Shown piece by piece: positions 11,096-22,569 of a stretch of 64,000 bases of DNA. The position numbers and the translations under genes were made by a program. Numbering within the stretch: position 1 is the first letter of the stretch; the number at the start of each line of letters is the position of its first letter. Under the pieces are notes generated by a model, which worked only from the letters and a program-made list of their open reading frames with translations, was not told the origin of the DNA and made no database searches. The DNA comes from Sialis fuliginosa (taxonomy: Eukaryota > Arthropoda > Insecta > Megaloptera > Sialidae), in NCBI GenBank assembly GCA_961205875.1, contig OY540822.1, positions 4,714,501 through 4,778,500 of the forward strand, given 5' to 3'.

Positions 11096-12051
11096 CATCT
11101 TCTACATATCCTCGACCGAGGTTGCCTCGTCCAGGTTCCTGGCCTCGATGGTAGCCATTGGCGTCCTGCGCATCATTTCCGCCGCGTCTTTTAGGCTGGC
11201 CTGTAGGGCTTCCGTACATTGCTCACGTGGGGATCTATCCTTTCCCCCAAGTTTGAGGAGAAGGTCGCCTATCCCCGTCCTGCGTATTTTAGTGATAGCC
11301 TGGCCTACGGTCGCCAGGCTCGGGTCACCTTTAAGCCTCTTTAGGATGTCGCCGATTTGGTCACCACCTCTTGATTTGATAATAATCGCATCGGGGCGTA
11401 TCTTTTTGGGCAGGCTCGCAATCGGGTTGTACCCAGGGGGTGCCCTCCTCCTTTGGCCACTCTTCTCTGCCTGTAGTAGCCCTTTGTCCCCCGGCGTTTC
11501 GTCCCGCCGCAGGGACCAAGACCAGACGGCTTTTTCCTACAGGGGTCTCCCGTGTTCAGCGACTGCGTTCTTATTTTCCCCTTCTTGACGACCTCCGTTT
11601 AGGGGATTGGATCCGCACCAGTCGGTCGTTTGGGGGCGGGTTTTTCCGCTGGAGGTTCCCTCTGTTTCCCAGCTATGGAAGTGGGTGCAGGGGAAGTCTG
11701 GGTGCTTCCTTCTTTATTGTTTTTTGGCACCATCCTGCGGGTGCTTTCGGAGGGAGGTGCCTACCAGGTCACCTGTCTCCATATCCGATCCATCCTTTTT
11801 GCAATCTTTTTGACCGTCCTATGGACAGTCTTATTTGCCATTGCATAGTCGAACAGAGCTTTTATCGCTTCCTCCATACGGAGTCCGTCCGTATCGCGCA
11901 GGACGACTCGCCCTGCTTTTGTTGATCCTTCGACAGCCGGCTGGCTGGGTGAGTGAGTGCGGGCCGGGGTCCTCTCCTCGTTGCTTTTTTTAGCTGTTTT
12001 CTGGCATTCCCGCCACCCTCTTTTTTTGTATTGGTGTTCCATTTCTACCAT
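11085..12051 (-). pseudogene. Non-LTR retrotransposon (R1/Jockey-like) ORF1 fragment
   Basis: In one minus-strand frame (about 11460-11095) the stretch IRPDAIIIKSRGGDQIGDIL, then GQAITKIRRTGIGDLLLKL, matches the conserved core of R1/Jockey-clade ORF1 (Gag-like RNA-binding) proteins. The upstream 12051-11761 frame is basic and ends with helices, as the N-terminal part does. Stops and frame changes separate the two. The CCHC knuckles, and all of the ORF2 endonuclease and RT, are absent. The 3' side is cut at the XK-like repeat. Plus-strand frames here are antisense shadows. Confidence 0.6.
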
Positions 12052-12179
12052 CCCTTCGCTTTGATGTTCAGCTTCCCTTTCGGGCAGTGATAGTGTTCTC
12101 TGGGGGGGGGGGGTGTCCTTTTCAGGGCACTGCTTCTTGCGAAGGGGTTTCTAGCTTCAGTTTGTGTTTGTTCAGTAGC

Positions 12180-12357
12180 ATTATAACTACTTCAACTAGA
12201 AACACTTATAGACCTCAGTTTCAAGATTTTAACTTCAAACCAAGACAGAATTTTATAGCTGAAGAATTATTTAATATAGAAGAACAACCACCTTTTCAAA
12301 GTATTGACAAAATTTATTTTTTAGATGAAGTTGCCTCGGAAAACATTTTGAATTAAT
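12180..12357 (+). pseudogene. Errantivirus-type gag C-terminal fragment
   Basis: A plus-strand frame encodes an Asn/Gln-rich tail, FNIEEQPPFQSIDKIYFLDE, and stops soon after. This is the usual end of gypsy/17.6-type Gag proteins just before the protease frame. Only about 55 codons remain and neither LTR nor pol is next to it. Confidence 0.45.
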
Positions 12358-12422
12358 AAAGTTAACAAAGCAAAACATAAGTTTTCTGCCAGAAATAATT
12401 AAAAATTTCTCATAGACACAAG

Positions 12423-13018
12423 GAATTTAAAAATCATCATCGCTGTCACAGTTAACACATACAAAAAAAGGAGAACCAATGGTTTTTGAACATTTTTCAT
12501 GAGCCCAATGTCTACAGTTAGATCACTGTATCCACCCCTCCCCTGGCGCACTTTTAGAATAAGCTTTACAACAAAAAATACAAAAGCAATCGTCATCAGA
12601 GCTCGAAGTTCCAATATCTGGTTCCTGTAATATCTTTTTTTTCACTGCCACCTTTTTGACATTTTTTGCCTTTTTGGCTTTTCCTTTATTTTGTTGTTCT
12701 CTACCAAGAACGTCTTTTTCAGGTGAGTCCGTTAGGATAGTTGCTCGCCGGCGTTTTCTGTTACTCATTTTACGAGCACCTGCTTTCGGAAACGGTTTTA
12801 TTATTTCTGGTGAAAAATATCCTTTCTTGGATGTTGATGGCTTAGGTGATAAATTATAATTCGTAAATAGCTGCTGTGAACTGTTTATAGAGAGATAATT
12901 TTGACTACTTGTAGATGCGATAGGGCTGGTATTGACAGGCATATTTTCTTTTTCGAGTTCTGCTTCTGGGTGATTATCTTCATTAATAGCTTCGGCGCGA
13001 TCAGTAACGTAACTCGAA
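12423..13018 (-). pseudogene. pogo/Tigger-like transposase, C-terminal tail
   Basis: Minus-strand frame with a Ser/Thr-rich region, SPEIIKPFPKAGARK, a basic nuclear-localisation-like stretch (MSNRKRRRA), an acidic patch (SSSDDD) and a PHD-like cysteine cluster (CFCIFCCKAY, then CRHWAHEKC, then CVNC). That order is typical of the tail of insect pogo-like DDE_1 transposases. A cysteine codon has become TGA at 12522-12520, inside the zinc finger. The catalytic domain is absent. Confidence 0.65.
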
Positions 13019-13432
13019 ATATTGAACAATTAGAGGAAATAATTTAACGTCTCCATGGTTGCTACTATCAGTTCCTATACTGCAAAAAGGATTTTTTTCG
13101 AAATCTTTGCGAACCATGGCGATGGAATGAGGCGAGAAAACATCGTTGATAATAGCCTCAGTTTTTGTTCGGGCACATGATATTTTTTTCGCGATTTCTG
13201 AATCGTCAAACAAAGAACGTACGAGACTTGAAGTACAGTCCATCGATCGATACGTATAATGATGTTTGACTGTATGAAATGCCAAAACGCCTTCAACAAC
13301 ACATGTTTTCAGAGCTTGCGAAGTTGATTTCTGAACAACAAACGATTTCATAGAGTGTGGCGTCGATGCAGCCCGAATGTTTTTCTGGTGTTTTTGTGTC
13401 TGAAGGTGCTTGCTCAGATCCGTATCACCTAA
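13018..13432 (-). pseudogene. hAT (ZBED-type) transposase, N-terminal exon fragment
   Basis: The minus-strand frame begins after an acceptor (TTTCTTTAG) with the end of a BED-type finger, DLSKHLQTQKHQKN. It then has FHTVKHHYTYRSMDC, CARTKTEAIINDVFSPHS and SIGTDSSNHGDVKLFPLI. These match a family of hAT-derived proteins common in insects and fish, the last string covering the first catalytic Asp. The frame is cut after VQYFE and runs directly into the pogo fragment. The rest of the transposase is missing. Confidence 0.65.
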
Positions 13433-13583
13433 AGAAATAAAAATGTTAAATTTATTTTCTAAACAATGGTATATTATGGTACAAGGTACAAGTTAAAAAA
13501 GCTACAGATTTCGAATAGGTGTAAAGTTAATTACTTCGAGCATAGCGAGGGTGATTATCACACGAACTCAAAATCAAACTTTT
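13433..13583. other. Short spacer before the piggyBac insertion
   Basis: Intron-like AT-rich sequence upstream of the hAT exon; no gene. Confidence 0.3.
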
Positions 13584-13587
13584 TTAA

Positions 13588-15608
13588 CCCGTTGAGGACA
13601 CACATCGAAAAAATAACGTTGAGGACACACGGGGTCCAGCGGACCCCACGCAGGAAAACAGTTCTCATTTGTGTTCTACGCTATGTATCGACTTAAAACC
13701 GGTGCGAAACTTTAATTTTATATTCTCTCTAAATAATCTTATGATTGTTTTAATCTTTTTATGATTTTAAAATACTAAAAAATTGTTAAGAAAAAAAAAC
13801 TCACGAAATTGAACTTTTTTTATAAAAATAGTATTGGAAATTTTAATTTTCAAAATATCAAAAAAAATCCGACGGCGTTTTGTTCAAAAAACAATATTTT
13901 TTCGAAAAAAAAATAAATTTCCGATGAAGTCTGAAAAAAGTATATTTATTTTGAAGTTTGAAGTCACGAATTTCGGTCATTCTTGTAATAAAGAAATAGT
14001 ACAACTAAACATGCAGAAAAATGTAAAAGCATACATTTTTTTAATAGAAAAATTATTTATTGTATCAAATATAACATAAATATGTAAATATTTTTAACAA
14101 AAATTAATCAAATCATTCGAGACCACCACAGTCGGTACATAAGTACATACGATGATCGTTGCACATGGGCTGTTCGCAGGCAGGACATTGTATGCTAGTT
14201 TTTAGGCAGCTTTACTTGTTCTACACCATCAGCTGGCGGAGATTTATTTAGAATTGTAGCAATAGCGCCGCGCAAACTCTTTCGAATAATTTCATTGCTG
14301 TACCGGCGTTCTAAGAACGACTTTACAAGATACAATGAAAGTTTATCCAAACATTTTTTCGCGGTTAAATTTGTATTTATGCCTTGGTTAACTAGCTTAC
14401 ACTTCAATAAAATACGAGAATTTACCGCAGCTTGATCAAGCATTCCCTGGAAAACTCGCATAGGCCAACGATAAGTCTTAGAGTGCACGGTATGAGAATG
14501 ACAAAGCCAGTCAAAACAATCTGTGCCACCTTTAGTTTCATTGTAATGTAAAATAATTTCTGGCTTATCATCCCGTATTGAAACAGTATGTTTATCTGAT
14601 GTTAGGACTAATACAATTTTTTTTTTTTGGCGTAAATGATACCAACGTCATACTATCTGTGTGACAAAATTTTGCAGCTGGAGGATTTTTCGAGGCTACT
14701 TTCATTTCGGCAGGAATTTCTTGCTTATTTTTTCTGATGGTACCAGTAATTTTCAGTTGATAAGGATCTCCTTTCATACGTTCCAAAAGAGGCACAGATG
14801 TGAACCAATTATCGCAGGTGACGGTGCGTTTACTGCCATGAATTGGAACTGTAGTCTTTCGAAAATAGTATTCTGTCAGCTTTTCGTTTGGCAGGATATC
14901 AGTCAATGGTATTTTGCCCAAGTATGGAATGGCGAATATTAAGTATGACGTTGAAGGATCATTTAACGAAAAAAATTTCAAACCGTACTTATCTGGTTTA
15001 GATTTAATGTACATACGAAATTTACAACGCCCGCGAAATCCAAGTAATATTTCATCAACTGTACAATCACGGCTGGGCTTGTAACATTGGGTACAATTTG
15101 AAATAAAAATTTCCCAAATTTCATGGATACAAGCAAACCTGTCTGCGTTTCTTGTACTTTTATCATCAAAACGTAAACATGACATCAAAAACGTGAATCT
15201 CATTCGTGACATCACACATCGATAATAATTTATTCCGTTTTGATTACTCCACAAATCATGACTATCAACAGTTGCTGACTTCCAAGCACCACTGTAATAC
15301 ATAATACCAATCAAAGCTCGTAATTCTTCTTCATCTGTGTGATGGTGGTATGTCTGAAGATCAGTGTCCTGCTGTATAAGTAATGCACAATGATTTTCAA
15401 TTTCAGTGTTGGTATGCTCGACGATTATTTTTATAATATTCGGAGGAAAAAGCACATCCCAAAATTCTTCTATTGTTTCTAAATCACTTGCTGGTCCAGA
15501 AGGTTTTGGAACAAAGACCGGATCTAATCCCCCCTAAGGGTCTTTGTAGATTTAAAATTGTACTGAAATTTGTCTGGGGTCCGTTGGACCCCATGTGTCC
15601 TCAACGGG
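13588..15608 (-). mobile_element. piggyBac-like element, 2021 bp
   Basis: TTAA flanks both sides (13584-13587 and 15609-15612), and the ends are inverted: CCCGTTGAGGACACA on the left and TGTGTCCTCAACGGG on the right. A short inner palindrome of GGGGTCC...GGACCCC type follows each end. TTAA duplication and CCC/GGG ends are diagnostic of piggyBac. The element carries a damaged, 5'-shortened transposase. Confidence 0.92.
14107..15534 (-). pseudogene. piggyBac transposase (DDE_Tnp_1_7), frameshifted
   Basis: The main frame carries the piggyBac catalytic domain: ELRALIGIMYYSG, the first Asp in DCTVDEILLGFRGRC, the second in VTCDNWFTSVPL, then KITGTIRKNKQEIP. The frame is lost in a long A run near 14620-14630 and resumes as KPEIILHYNETKGGTDCFD, which holds the third Asp of the DDD triad. 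It continues with RWPMRVFQGML. A second slip in AAAAA near 14203 separates the body from the C-terminal zinc-binding domain (CPACEQPMC, then CTDCG). Upstream, an in-frame stop lies near 15535 with no ATG, so the N-terminal part is missing. Both slips are in homopolymers, so assembly error should be excluded before calling it dead. Confidence 0.85.
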
Positions 15609-15612
15609 TTAA

Positions 15613-16360
15613 GGAGTAGCATACGGTACTTTTTTTAAATCCTCGATAAAATGGCAGTTTTTCTCACTATTTTGTGCGTAAAAAGTGATAAGTCCTTTTC
15701 CACGAGTGGGAAAGGGGCATACTTTTTACTAGTGGAAGAAGTAGAAAATTTCGTTACTCTTTTTTTCCAAGAGTGAAAAAAGTATTATTAATTTAAAAAT
15801 AAATAAAAAAGTATATTGATTTAAAAATATAAAAACTGAGTCATTGTTTTGCCCTGATAACTTATAACACGATTGTTTATTTAGGTTATGATGATATTAA
15901 TGATAAATTACAAATTAGTGAAACTCAAATTTGTTTTTCTTTTTTTTCAAACCTCTGGATTAATTGATACAACAATGTCAACAGTACATTTAAAACATAC
16001 ATCAAATTTTCATTTCACAGCGATTTTTTTTTCAATTTTTCCGTAAAACCCAACTCAACAAATTTTTCCATGTTCCCCCTAACAACCATCAACAATGCGT
16101 TATCGTAGCATTTTTGAATGTTAGCTGAAAGACACTGGGATAGTGAATATTATTGTTATAGAGTTAAATACGAACCGCTATTAGCCACCGATACCATGCA
16201 ATTGCAAATTTCACATTTTGCTTCAAATGACGTGCTACCTGGTACAAAGCAGGTATACTTACGACGTAACTCGTCAGTAAAGTGGCATTTTCGTTAACTA
16301 AATTTACCTTGGCCTTATTTTTACTGTTCTCACTGCAATTTCATGATCATGATACACGAT
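15613..16360. other. AT-rich spacer, no gene
   Basis: No coding or structural signal beyond local inverted strings around 15660-15780 (CTTTTT/AAAAAG-rich). Confidence 0.4.
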
Positions 16361-17332
16361 TAGGGTTTGCAATCCCGCAATGCGGGATCCCGCACGTTTT
16401 GGAGATCTGCGGATCCCGCACTGAAAATGCGGGATCCGCGCGGAATTTTTTGAACATTAAATTTTTAGGTCGCGTGCGTTTTGAATACTTATTAAGCGTA
16501 AATATGGATAAAAAAGGTAACAATTTTGAAAAAAAAAATTAAGGTTGAGATGACTGAATATGAAACTAGTGAAATAAAATATATCTAGTTCACGATTAGT
16601 TAAGTGGTTACATACTCCAGAATTAAAAAAAAAAACGTTCGAAAAATGTGACCGCGCAACCGATTAAAATATGCCAGGATTCGCGCGACTCAGGCGACGA
16701 AAGAAGCTCGAACAACCCGCAGATTACAAAAAAAAACATAAAAAATACGAAATAAAAAAATTTAGATGAAGAATGCAGATTAAACGAAAGTTAACCACAA
16801 AAATTTCAAAATTGTCACAAAGTTCGTGTTTTCTCAAAACTATCTTTTTCTATGCGATCTACACGATATTTTTTTAACAGATTGTCCCTAAAATGCAACC
16901 GTAAATAATGATATTTAGTGGTTTAGTTTTACGTGACATACCGTATATACCAGCGCGGCGTAAAAGGCGACCTACGTATAAAACAAGGGCTAATTTATAC
17001 GCAACGAAAAAAAAATTGAAATGGATAATCGAACAAAAAGACAAAAGTAGTTAGAAGCATCTTGTACTTGTATCTAACATATTAGACAGTCTCCTATTCA
17101 CAGGTGTATTTTATGGATTTTACGTCGGTCTATACGGTACATGTTACGTTTATGTATCATATGTTACCGCTATGAAACTATTTTTCATTATTTAATTGTC
17201 ATGTTAACTAAATAATAGTAATTTTAAGCATGAATAATAAAAATTTTTGAAAAACTGCGGGATCCCGCGGGATTTGCAGATTTCCCGCAAAATTCCCGCG
17301 GGAAAAAAAAGTCTGCGGGATTGCAAACCCTA
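16361..17332. mobile_element. hAT-type non-autonomous element, copy 2
   Basis: Same termini as the element at 7165-8620 (TAGGGTTTGCAATCCCGCA and its inverse), flanked by a perfect 8-bp duplication TACACGAT (16353-16360 and 17333-17340). At 972 bp it lacks the foldback insertion of copy 1, so it approximates the pre-insertion state. It includes segments absent in copy 1 (around 16610-16680), so neither is simply parental. No transposase. Confidence 0.92.
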
Positions 17333-17340
17333 TACACGAT

Positions 17341-17690
17341 GACATTCTAATCCCGGAATTGCCAATTGCTAGAAACAGCTCGAAATAAGGTTATAGACTA
17401 TAACCTTATTTAACTTTGACGTTTTCACTTTCACTGTAACTAGCGCGCTGATGCGCATGCTCCGCAGCAGCCTAATTACCAACAATTACCAACCTTTCCA
17501 GCTCATATGTCACTATATGTTTATTCGATATATATCAAATAATCATATAGTGACATATAAGTGAAATCGTTACATCGATACTGATGTCAGCGCCCTACGG
17601 GATTCATATGGTATGAATCACGCAACAAACGAATTGTAGAGAGAAAAAAATCTGTCAAAGGTCAGCTTTGAAAAAAATCAGGATTAATCA
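17341..17690. other. Non-coding, two hairpins
   Basis: Perfect inverted strings AATAAGGTTATAG / CTATAACCTTATT (about 17383-17411) and CATATGTCACTATATG with its inverse CATATAGTGACATAT (about 17502-17560). No gene recognised. Confidence 0.5.
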
Positions 17691-17694
17691 GGTC

Positions 17695-18470
17695 ATTGAG
17701 CAGAAATCAGTCAGTTCAGTTATTGAATTATGGAATGTATTTAATTTTGAAAATGTAATTGCGACTTCTATTCTTTCTAAAATATCATATATTAATTGAA
17801 AAGCTGTTATTATTTGGGATGCTACCATTTGTATTGTTAAATACTGTTGTGTATCAATATTTATTAATTCTACATTCTTTAATGTATGTTGGATTCTTGT
17901 TATGTGATTTTTTAGAATGATTTGTGTGAAAGATTTTGGGTCATATCTTTAAATTTCTTCATTGAATGCTGGAGAAGTGTGATATGTTCACTTACAGTAT
18001 TTTTTATTTTGGTTTGATCATTAGATAAATCTGTTATCATTTTATCATATCTGTTAGCATTATTTTAGTCAAGGTTTCCGGTTATTGATTTTATTATTGT
18101 TCCAAATCCGTCAATAAGTCCTCTTTTATTTCTTTTATTTTTATTTAAAGGATTTATTTGGTTTATTTGAATTGTTATTTTATTTTCTAGCATGTCCATA
18201 AGATTATAGGAGTTGAAAAATTCTCTTTTATAGCTTTGTGTTTTCGTATTATTATTATTATTATTAAAAGCATTCTTAAGTGTATTAGATTGTTCTTGTA
18301 ACGTTTTAAATTCAATGGTTAAATTGGTAATGTAAAATATCTGGATGAAAGACCAGTGATCTATTTTATTCTGGGTATTTCCTAATTTTAAGGGTAGTAG
18401 TCCAGGGTTGTCATTTAATTTGTGAAAGGTGGGGTATGTCAGTCCGTAGTTGCAGCAGGTGAGGAATCTG
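17695..18470 (-). pseudogene. Errantivirus env, N-terminal part
   Basis: The minus-strand frame holds a coiled-coil-rich N-terminal region, a furin-like basic site (KNKRNKRGLIDGFG) and the fusion-peptide-like GTIIKSITGNLD. This is the same arrangement as in the intact env at 39289-40908. At least one stop follows the GNLD string, and the frame ends abruptly near 17695, so the ectodomain end and membrane anchor are lost. Described from the fragment only. Confidence 0.7.
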
Positions 18471-18560
18471 CAACAATAGGAGGCTTTCTTAATTCTTTAA
18501 TGTGAATTATTTCTTTCTTTTGCGTTTGTTCGTGTATTATTTCAGCTAATTGTGCTCAAG

Positions 18561-18826
18561 TTAGTTTATTATTTTATATGGTCCGACAAATTTATTAAAT
18601 TTTTTATTTCGTTTCATGGGATTTTGCTTGAAAACTATTTGTCCTAAATAAAATTCATTACTTTTATCTCCTAAGGTATTTGCTTTTGAAATTACTTTTT
18701 CTTTCTTATCTTGTAATTTTTTGTTAATACTTTCGTAAACATGGGTTAATTTTTGTTTATGACTTTCTACATAATCGGTATAAAACTGGGTTTCTTGAGT
18801 TCGTATGCCCAAATGTTAGTTCAAAA
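18561..18826 (-). pseudogene. Errantivirus integrase C-terminal piece
   Basis: Minus-strand reading with HVYESINKKLQDKKEKVI and a basic FKQNPMKRNKKFNKFVGPY string, the usual C-terminal domain of gypsy integrases. It is the continuation of the pol frame that breaks at 23897; the 4-bp GGGG on each side marks where the CsRn1-like element split it. Confidence 0.75.
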
Positions 18827-18830
18827 GGGG

Positions 18831-19360
18831 TGTAGTGCTTTGGTACTTGATGGTTTGGCGTAGCCAACAATGGGTATTGTTGGGTTATTTTATTTTTTAC
18901 AGTAACGATAGTTGAGCACTTACTTATGTATGTTTATTTATTGTAACAACAATAACAATAATAACAATAATAATAACAATGGTTAACAACAAACAGCAAT
19001 ATAACAACAATCAACAACAATGTAAAAATATACGATAACTCGGACAGTGTGCGTGTATCTCGAACAGCTGACGCGTGCGTAGCAGTAGCGTATACCGAAT
19101 TGAATTGCCCTATGTGGTGCGCTCGCTTTTATTAGGCGCTGTCTCTTTCTGGAAGTTTCTCGCGTTACCGATCCGCCTTCGATTTCAGTCTGGAGCGTTC
19201 TATCAAGGTGAAGGGTCGTCGCACGCAACCTGCATCTTCTATCCTTGTCTAACTTGTGTGTTAGCAGAATTCTGTTGCGTTAGTGAATATTCTAGCTGCT
19301 TCTGTTGTTTTCTTTTCTCTTGCCGTCTAGAATGTTCATTGTTGTTGTTATGTCCCTACA
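18831..19360 (-). repeat. 3' LTR of the CsRn1-like element
   Basis: 530 bp, TGTAG...CTACA ends, same as 23367-23896. The purine-rich string AGCAAGGGGGTGA precedes it on the minus strand as the polypurine tract. The pol stop codon lies inside it. Confidence 0.95.
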
Positions 19361-22300
19361 TCACCCCCTTGCTGAGACCGGAGGTCAGCGGTGAAATAGT
19401 CCGGGAACCGGACGTGGCGTCCAGACCGTGTTGTAGACCTGGGGGTCGTCTTCGCGGGTTCTGGTGATGTTTTTCTTGGTAGGGTCTTCGTAGTAGGTCT
19501 TGCTTCTTGTTCCTCGCGTATTATGTGCGCGGGCTTTATCCTGTTTATTGAGACCGTTATTATTTTCTCCTTTACTTTTATTTCATATTGTTTTGGACCT
19601 CTTTTGACCACCTCGAAGGGTCCTGTATATGGTGGTTCTAATGAGCTTCGTATTTGTCCCTGTCGTAGGAAAACATGCGACGCTGTTTTTAGGTCCTTGT
19701 ATATGAAAGTGCTGGGGCTGCTGTGGTGTGCGGCAGGCGTTGGTCTTAGGTTTTGGAATTCTCGGCGTAGTTTAGTGGAGAGTTCTGTGTGGTCATATTT
19801 CTCTGTGGGTGGAGTAAAAATTTCTCCAGGTAGTCGGAGAGGTTCTCCATAAACTAGTTCAGCCGTGGATGCTTGTAGATCGTCCTTCCAGGCACTTCTT
19901 ATCCCGAGTAGTACTAGTGGGAGGGCGTCGGTCCATTTCTCGTTTGCGTGACACATTATCGCTGCTTTTAGTGTTCGATGGAAACGTTCGACTAACCCGT
20001 TGGCAGCTGGGTGGTATGCCGTTGTCCTGGTTAGTTTTATGCCGGTTTGTTTTGCTAGCGTGCGGAATAGGTGAGATTCAAATTGTCGGCCTTGATCGGT
20101 TGTGACAGTCTGGGGGCAGCCGAAGCGGGATATCCAGCCGGACAGAAAAGCTCGTGCGACTGTGTCGGCGGTGATATCCGGGAGTGGTATGGCTTCGGGC
20201 CAGCGTGTGAAGCGGTCGACAGCTGTGAGACAGTAGCGTTGCCCTGATGAGCTTGGCAGCGGTCCTATAAGGTCGATGTGCACGTGGCTAAAACGCGTGT
20301 CCGGGGCCTTGAATTCTTCAAGCGGCGCGGATACGTGTCGTGTGACCTTGGCGCGTTGGCATGGTATGCATGCGCGTGCCCATTCGCTGCAATTTTTCCG
20401 TATTTGGGGCCATACAAAGCGTTGTGCTACCATTTTTGCTGTGGCCTTGGCACCTGGATGACTTAATCCGTGGAGTGAGTCAAATATTCCTCGTCGGAAC
20501 GGTGCGGTGATGAACGGACGTGGTCGTTCTAACGATGTGTCGCAGTAGATAGGCGTTTCACTACCTGGAATTCGTATTCGCTGGAGGCGAAGGGCTGTGT
20601 CTTGGTGTAAAAACTTTTGCAGCTCCTCGTCGCGAGTTTGCGATTCCGCCAGGGCTCCGTAGTCTAGTGGTATGGAGATGCTGTCTGTGCGAGACAGTGT
20701 GTCGGCGACTACATTTGATTCGCCTGAGATGTGGCGAATATCTGTCGTAAATTGGCTTATGAAGTCTAGGTGGCGATGTTGCCGTGGAGACGATGTATCG
20801 CGATTATGGTGGAAGGCGTATATCAACGGCTTGTGGTCAGTGAGTACCGTGAAGTGGCGTCCTTCCAGCATGAATCGGAAGTGCTTTATCGCTTCGTATA
20901 TCGCGAGTAGTTCTCGGTCGTAGGGGCTCCATTTCGTCTGTGAAGGGCTGATTTTCCTCGAGAAGAATGCCAGCGGTTGCCAATTCCCTTTTACGCGTTG
21001 TTGTAAAACCGCGCCGATTGCAGTTAGTGAGGCGTCGGTGACAACGGTGAGCGGTGCGGTGGGGTCTGGGTGTGCCAAAAGTGTTGCGTCGGCGAGTCCA
21101 GACTTACACTTCTCGAAAGCTTCCAGGAGTTCAGTGGTCCAGGTCACTGGTTGGGTTCCTTTTGTGCGGGGGCCTGCGAGGAGTGCGTTTAGCGGTGCCT
21201 GTTTATCGGCGGCTTGTGGTATGAAGCGTCGATAGAAGTTTATCATTCCCAGAAATCGTCGAAGTTCTTTTATTGTTTTCGGCCGTGGGAATTTCTGCAG
21301 GTCCTGGATGCGTTCTGGTGGTGGTTTCGTTCCTTGTGCTGAAACTGAGTAGCCTAGGAACTTTACTTCTTGGGCGCCGAAAACGCATTTTTTTGGGTTT
21401 AACAGTAATCCATACTGTTCAAAGCGCTGGAATACTGTGCGCAGGTGCTCGAGGTGTTCCTGCTCGCTTGTCGAGGCTATCAGTACGTCGTCGATGTACG
21501 CGAAGCAGAAGTTTAATCCTCGTAGGACTTCGTCGATGAACCTCTGGAAGGTCTGGGCTGCGTTTCGTAGTCCGAACGACATGAACGGAAATTCGAATAG
21601 TCCGAACGGTGTCGTGATTGCGGTCTTCTGAATATCCTCCGGGTGTACCGGTATCTGGTGGTACGCTTTTACCAGATCGATTGTGGAGAATATCGTACAG
21701 CCATTTAGTTGGTGCGCGTAGTCCGCTATGTGTTTTACTGGGTAGCGGTCTGGAATGGTGCGCGCGTTCAACGCTCGATAATCTCCGCATGGGCGCCAGC
21801 CTTGGTCGCGCTTCGGTGCGATGTGTAGAGGCGAGGCCCATGGGCTTTCTGAGGGTCGGATAGTGCCGGCGCGAAGCATGTCATCAAATTCCTTTTTCGC
21901 GACCTGTAGGCGTTCCGGGGCGAGGCGGCGTGGCCGGCAGGCTACCGGAGGACCTGGTGTCGTGCGAATGTGATGCCTCGTTGTGTGCACTGGTGTTCTG
22001 GGCTGTCCGGCGGGCCGAGTGATGTCAGGGAACTCGCTGAGCAGCTTGTGGTACTTCGAGTCCCCTTTTATTGCCCGTATGGTTGGTATGGGGCCGGTTG
22101 TCGGCGGTGCCGGTGCTGCGGGGGCGGTGAGTCCCGTAATCCCGTCCAGGAGGCGGTGTCGGCGTATGTCAACCAGTAGGTTGTAGTGTGCCAGGAAATC
22201 CGCTCCGATGATTGGGGTACTGACGTCGGCGATGACGAACTTCCACGAGAACGCTCGTCGTAACCCAAGATTCAGTGTGAGGTTTAGCCATCCATACGTT

Positions 22301-22569
22301 GTTATCGTCGACCCATTGGCGGCGATAAGATCGTAGTTAGTTTTTGGACGTCGTGTCCGTAGCCGTGCGTGCGGGAATACGCATAAGTCTGAGCCGGTGT
22401 CGACCAGGAAACGTGTGTTTGTTTCCCTATCGGTGGCATATAGGCGGCCTTGACGTGGGGGGCAGTCAGTCGCCGCGGTTACTGGCTGCCGTGGAAGTTT
22501 CCCGACTTGTAGTTGCATGGTTGTGTACATTTCCGCGCGTGTTCTCGGAACTTTCGGTGGTACCAGCAT
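19348..22569 (-). CDS. pol: Pol (protease, RT, RNase H, integrase) of the CsRn1-like element
   Basis: 1073 residues, uninterrupted. Aspartic protease: [13 protein letters not shown], active Asp near 57. Reverse transcriptase about 200-420: [25 protein letters not shown], and the active site [11 protein letters not shown] at 356-366. RNase H from [14 protein letters not shown] near 515. Integrase: zinc finger H/H/C/C near 695-740 (CIPCQRAK), catalytic Asp in HIDLIGPLP, Asp in [10 protein letters not shown], Glu in [10 protein letters not shown]. The frame ends 13 bp inside the 3' LTR (GDVGT then stop). All catalytic motifs are present, so it is probably functional. Confidence 0.95.
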   Translation of the reverse strand: MLVPPKVPRTRAEMYTTMQLQVGKLPRQPVTAATDCPPRQGRLYATDRETNTRFLVDTGSDLCVFPHARLRTRRPKTNYDLIAANGSTITTYGWLNLTLNLGLRRAFSWKFVIADVSTPIIGADFLAHYNLLVDIRRHRLLDGITGLTAPAAPAPPTTGPIPTIRAIKGDSKYHKLLSEFPDITRPAGQPRTPVHTTRHHIRTTPGPPVACRPRRLAPERLQVAKKEFDDMLRAGTIRPSESPWASPLHIAPKRDQGWRPCGDYRALNARTIPDRYPVKHIADYAHQLNGCTIFSTIDLVKAYHQIPVHPEDIQKTAITTPFGLFEFPFMSFGLRNAAQTFQRFIDEVLRGLNFCFAYIDDVLIASTSEQEHLEHLRTVFQRFEQYGLLLNPKKCVFGAQEVKFLGYSVSAQGTKPPPERIQDLQKFPRPKTIKELRRFLGMINFYRRFIPQAADKQAPLNALLAGPRTKGTQPVTWTTELLEAFEKCKSGLADATLLAHPDPTAPLTVVTDASLTAIGAVLQQRVKGNWQPLAFFSRKISPSQTKWSPYDRELLAIYEAIKHFRFMLEGRHFTVLTDHKPLIYAFHHNRDTSSPRQHRHLDFISQFTTDIRHISGESNVVADTLSRTDSISIPLDYGALAESQTRDEELQKFLHQDTALRLQRIRIPGSETPIYCDTSLERPRPFITAPFRRGIFDSLHGLSHPGAKATAKMVAQRFVWPQIRKNCSEWARACIPCQRAKVTRHVSAPLEEFKAPDTRFSHVHIDLIGPLPSSSGQRYCLTAVDRFTRWPEAIPLPDITADTVARAFLSGWISRFGCPQTVTTDQGRQFESHLFRTLAKQTGIKLTRTTAYHPAANGLVERFHRTLKAAIMCHANEKWTDALPLVLLGIRSAWKDDLQASTAELVYGEPLRLPGEIFTPPTEKYDHTELSTKLRREFQNLRPTPAAHHSSPSTFIYKDLKTASHVFLRQGQIRSSLEPPYTGPFEVVKRGPKQYEIKVKEKIITVSINRIKPAHIIREEQEARPTTKTLPRKTSPEPAKTTPRSTTRSGRHVRFPDYFTADLRSQQGGDVGT

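Noticed and set aside
10983-11925. Plus-strand frames of 161 and 201 codons
   Set aside because: Antisense to the LINE ORF1 relic, which has recognisable conserved residues on the minus strand.
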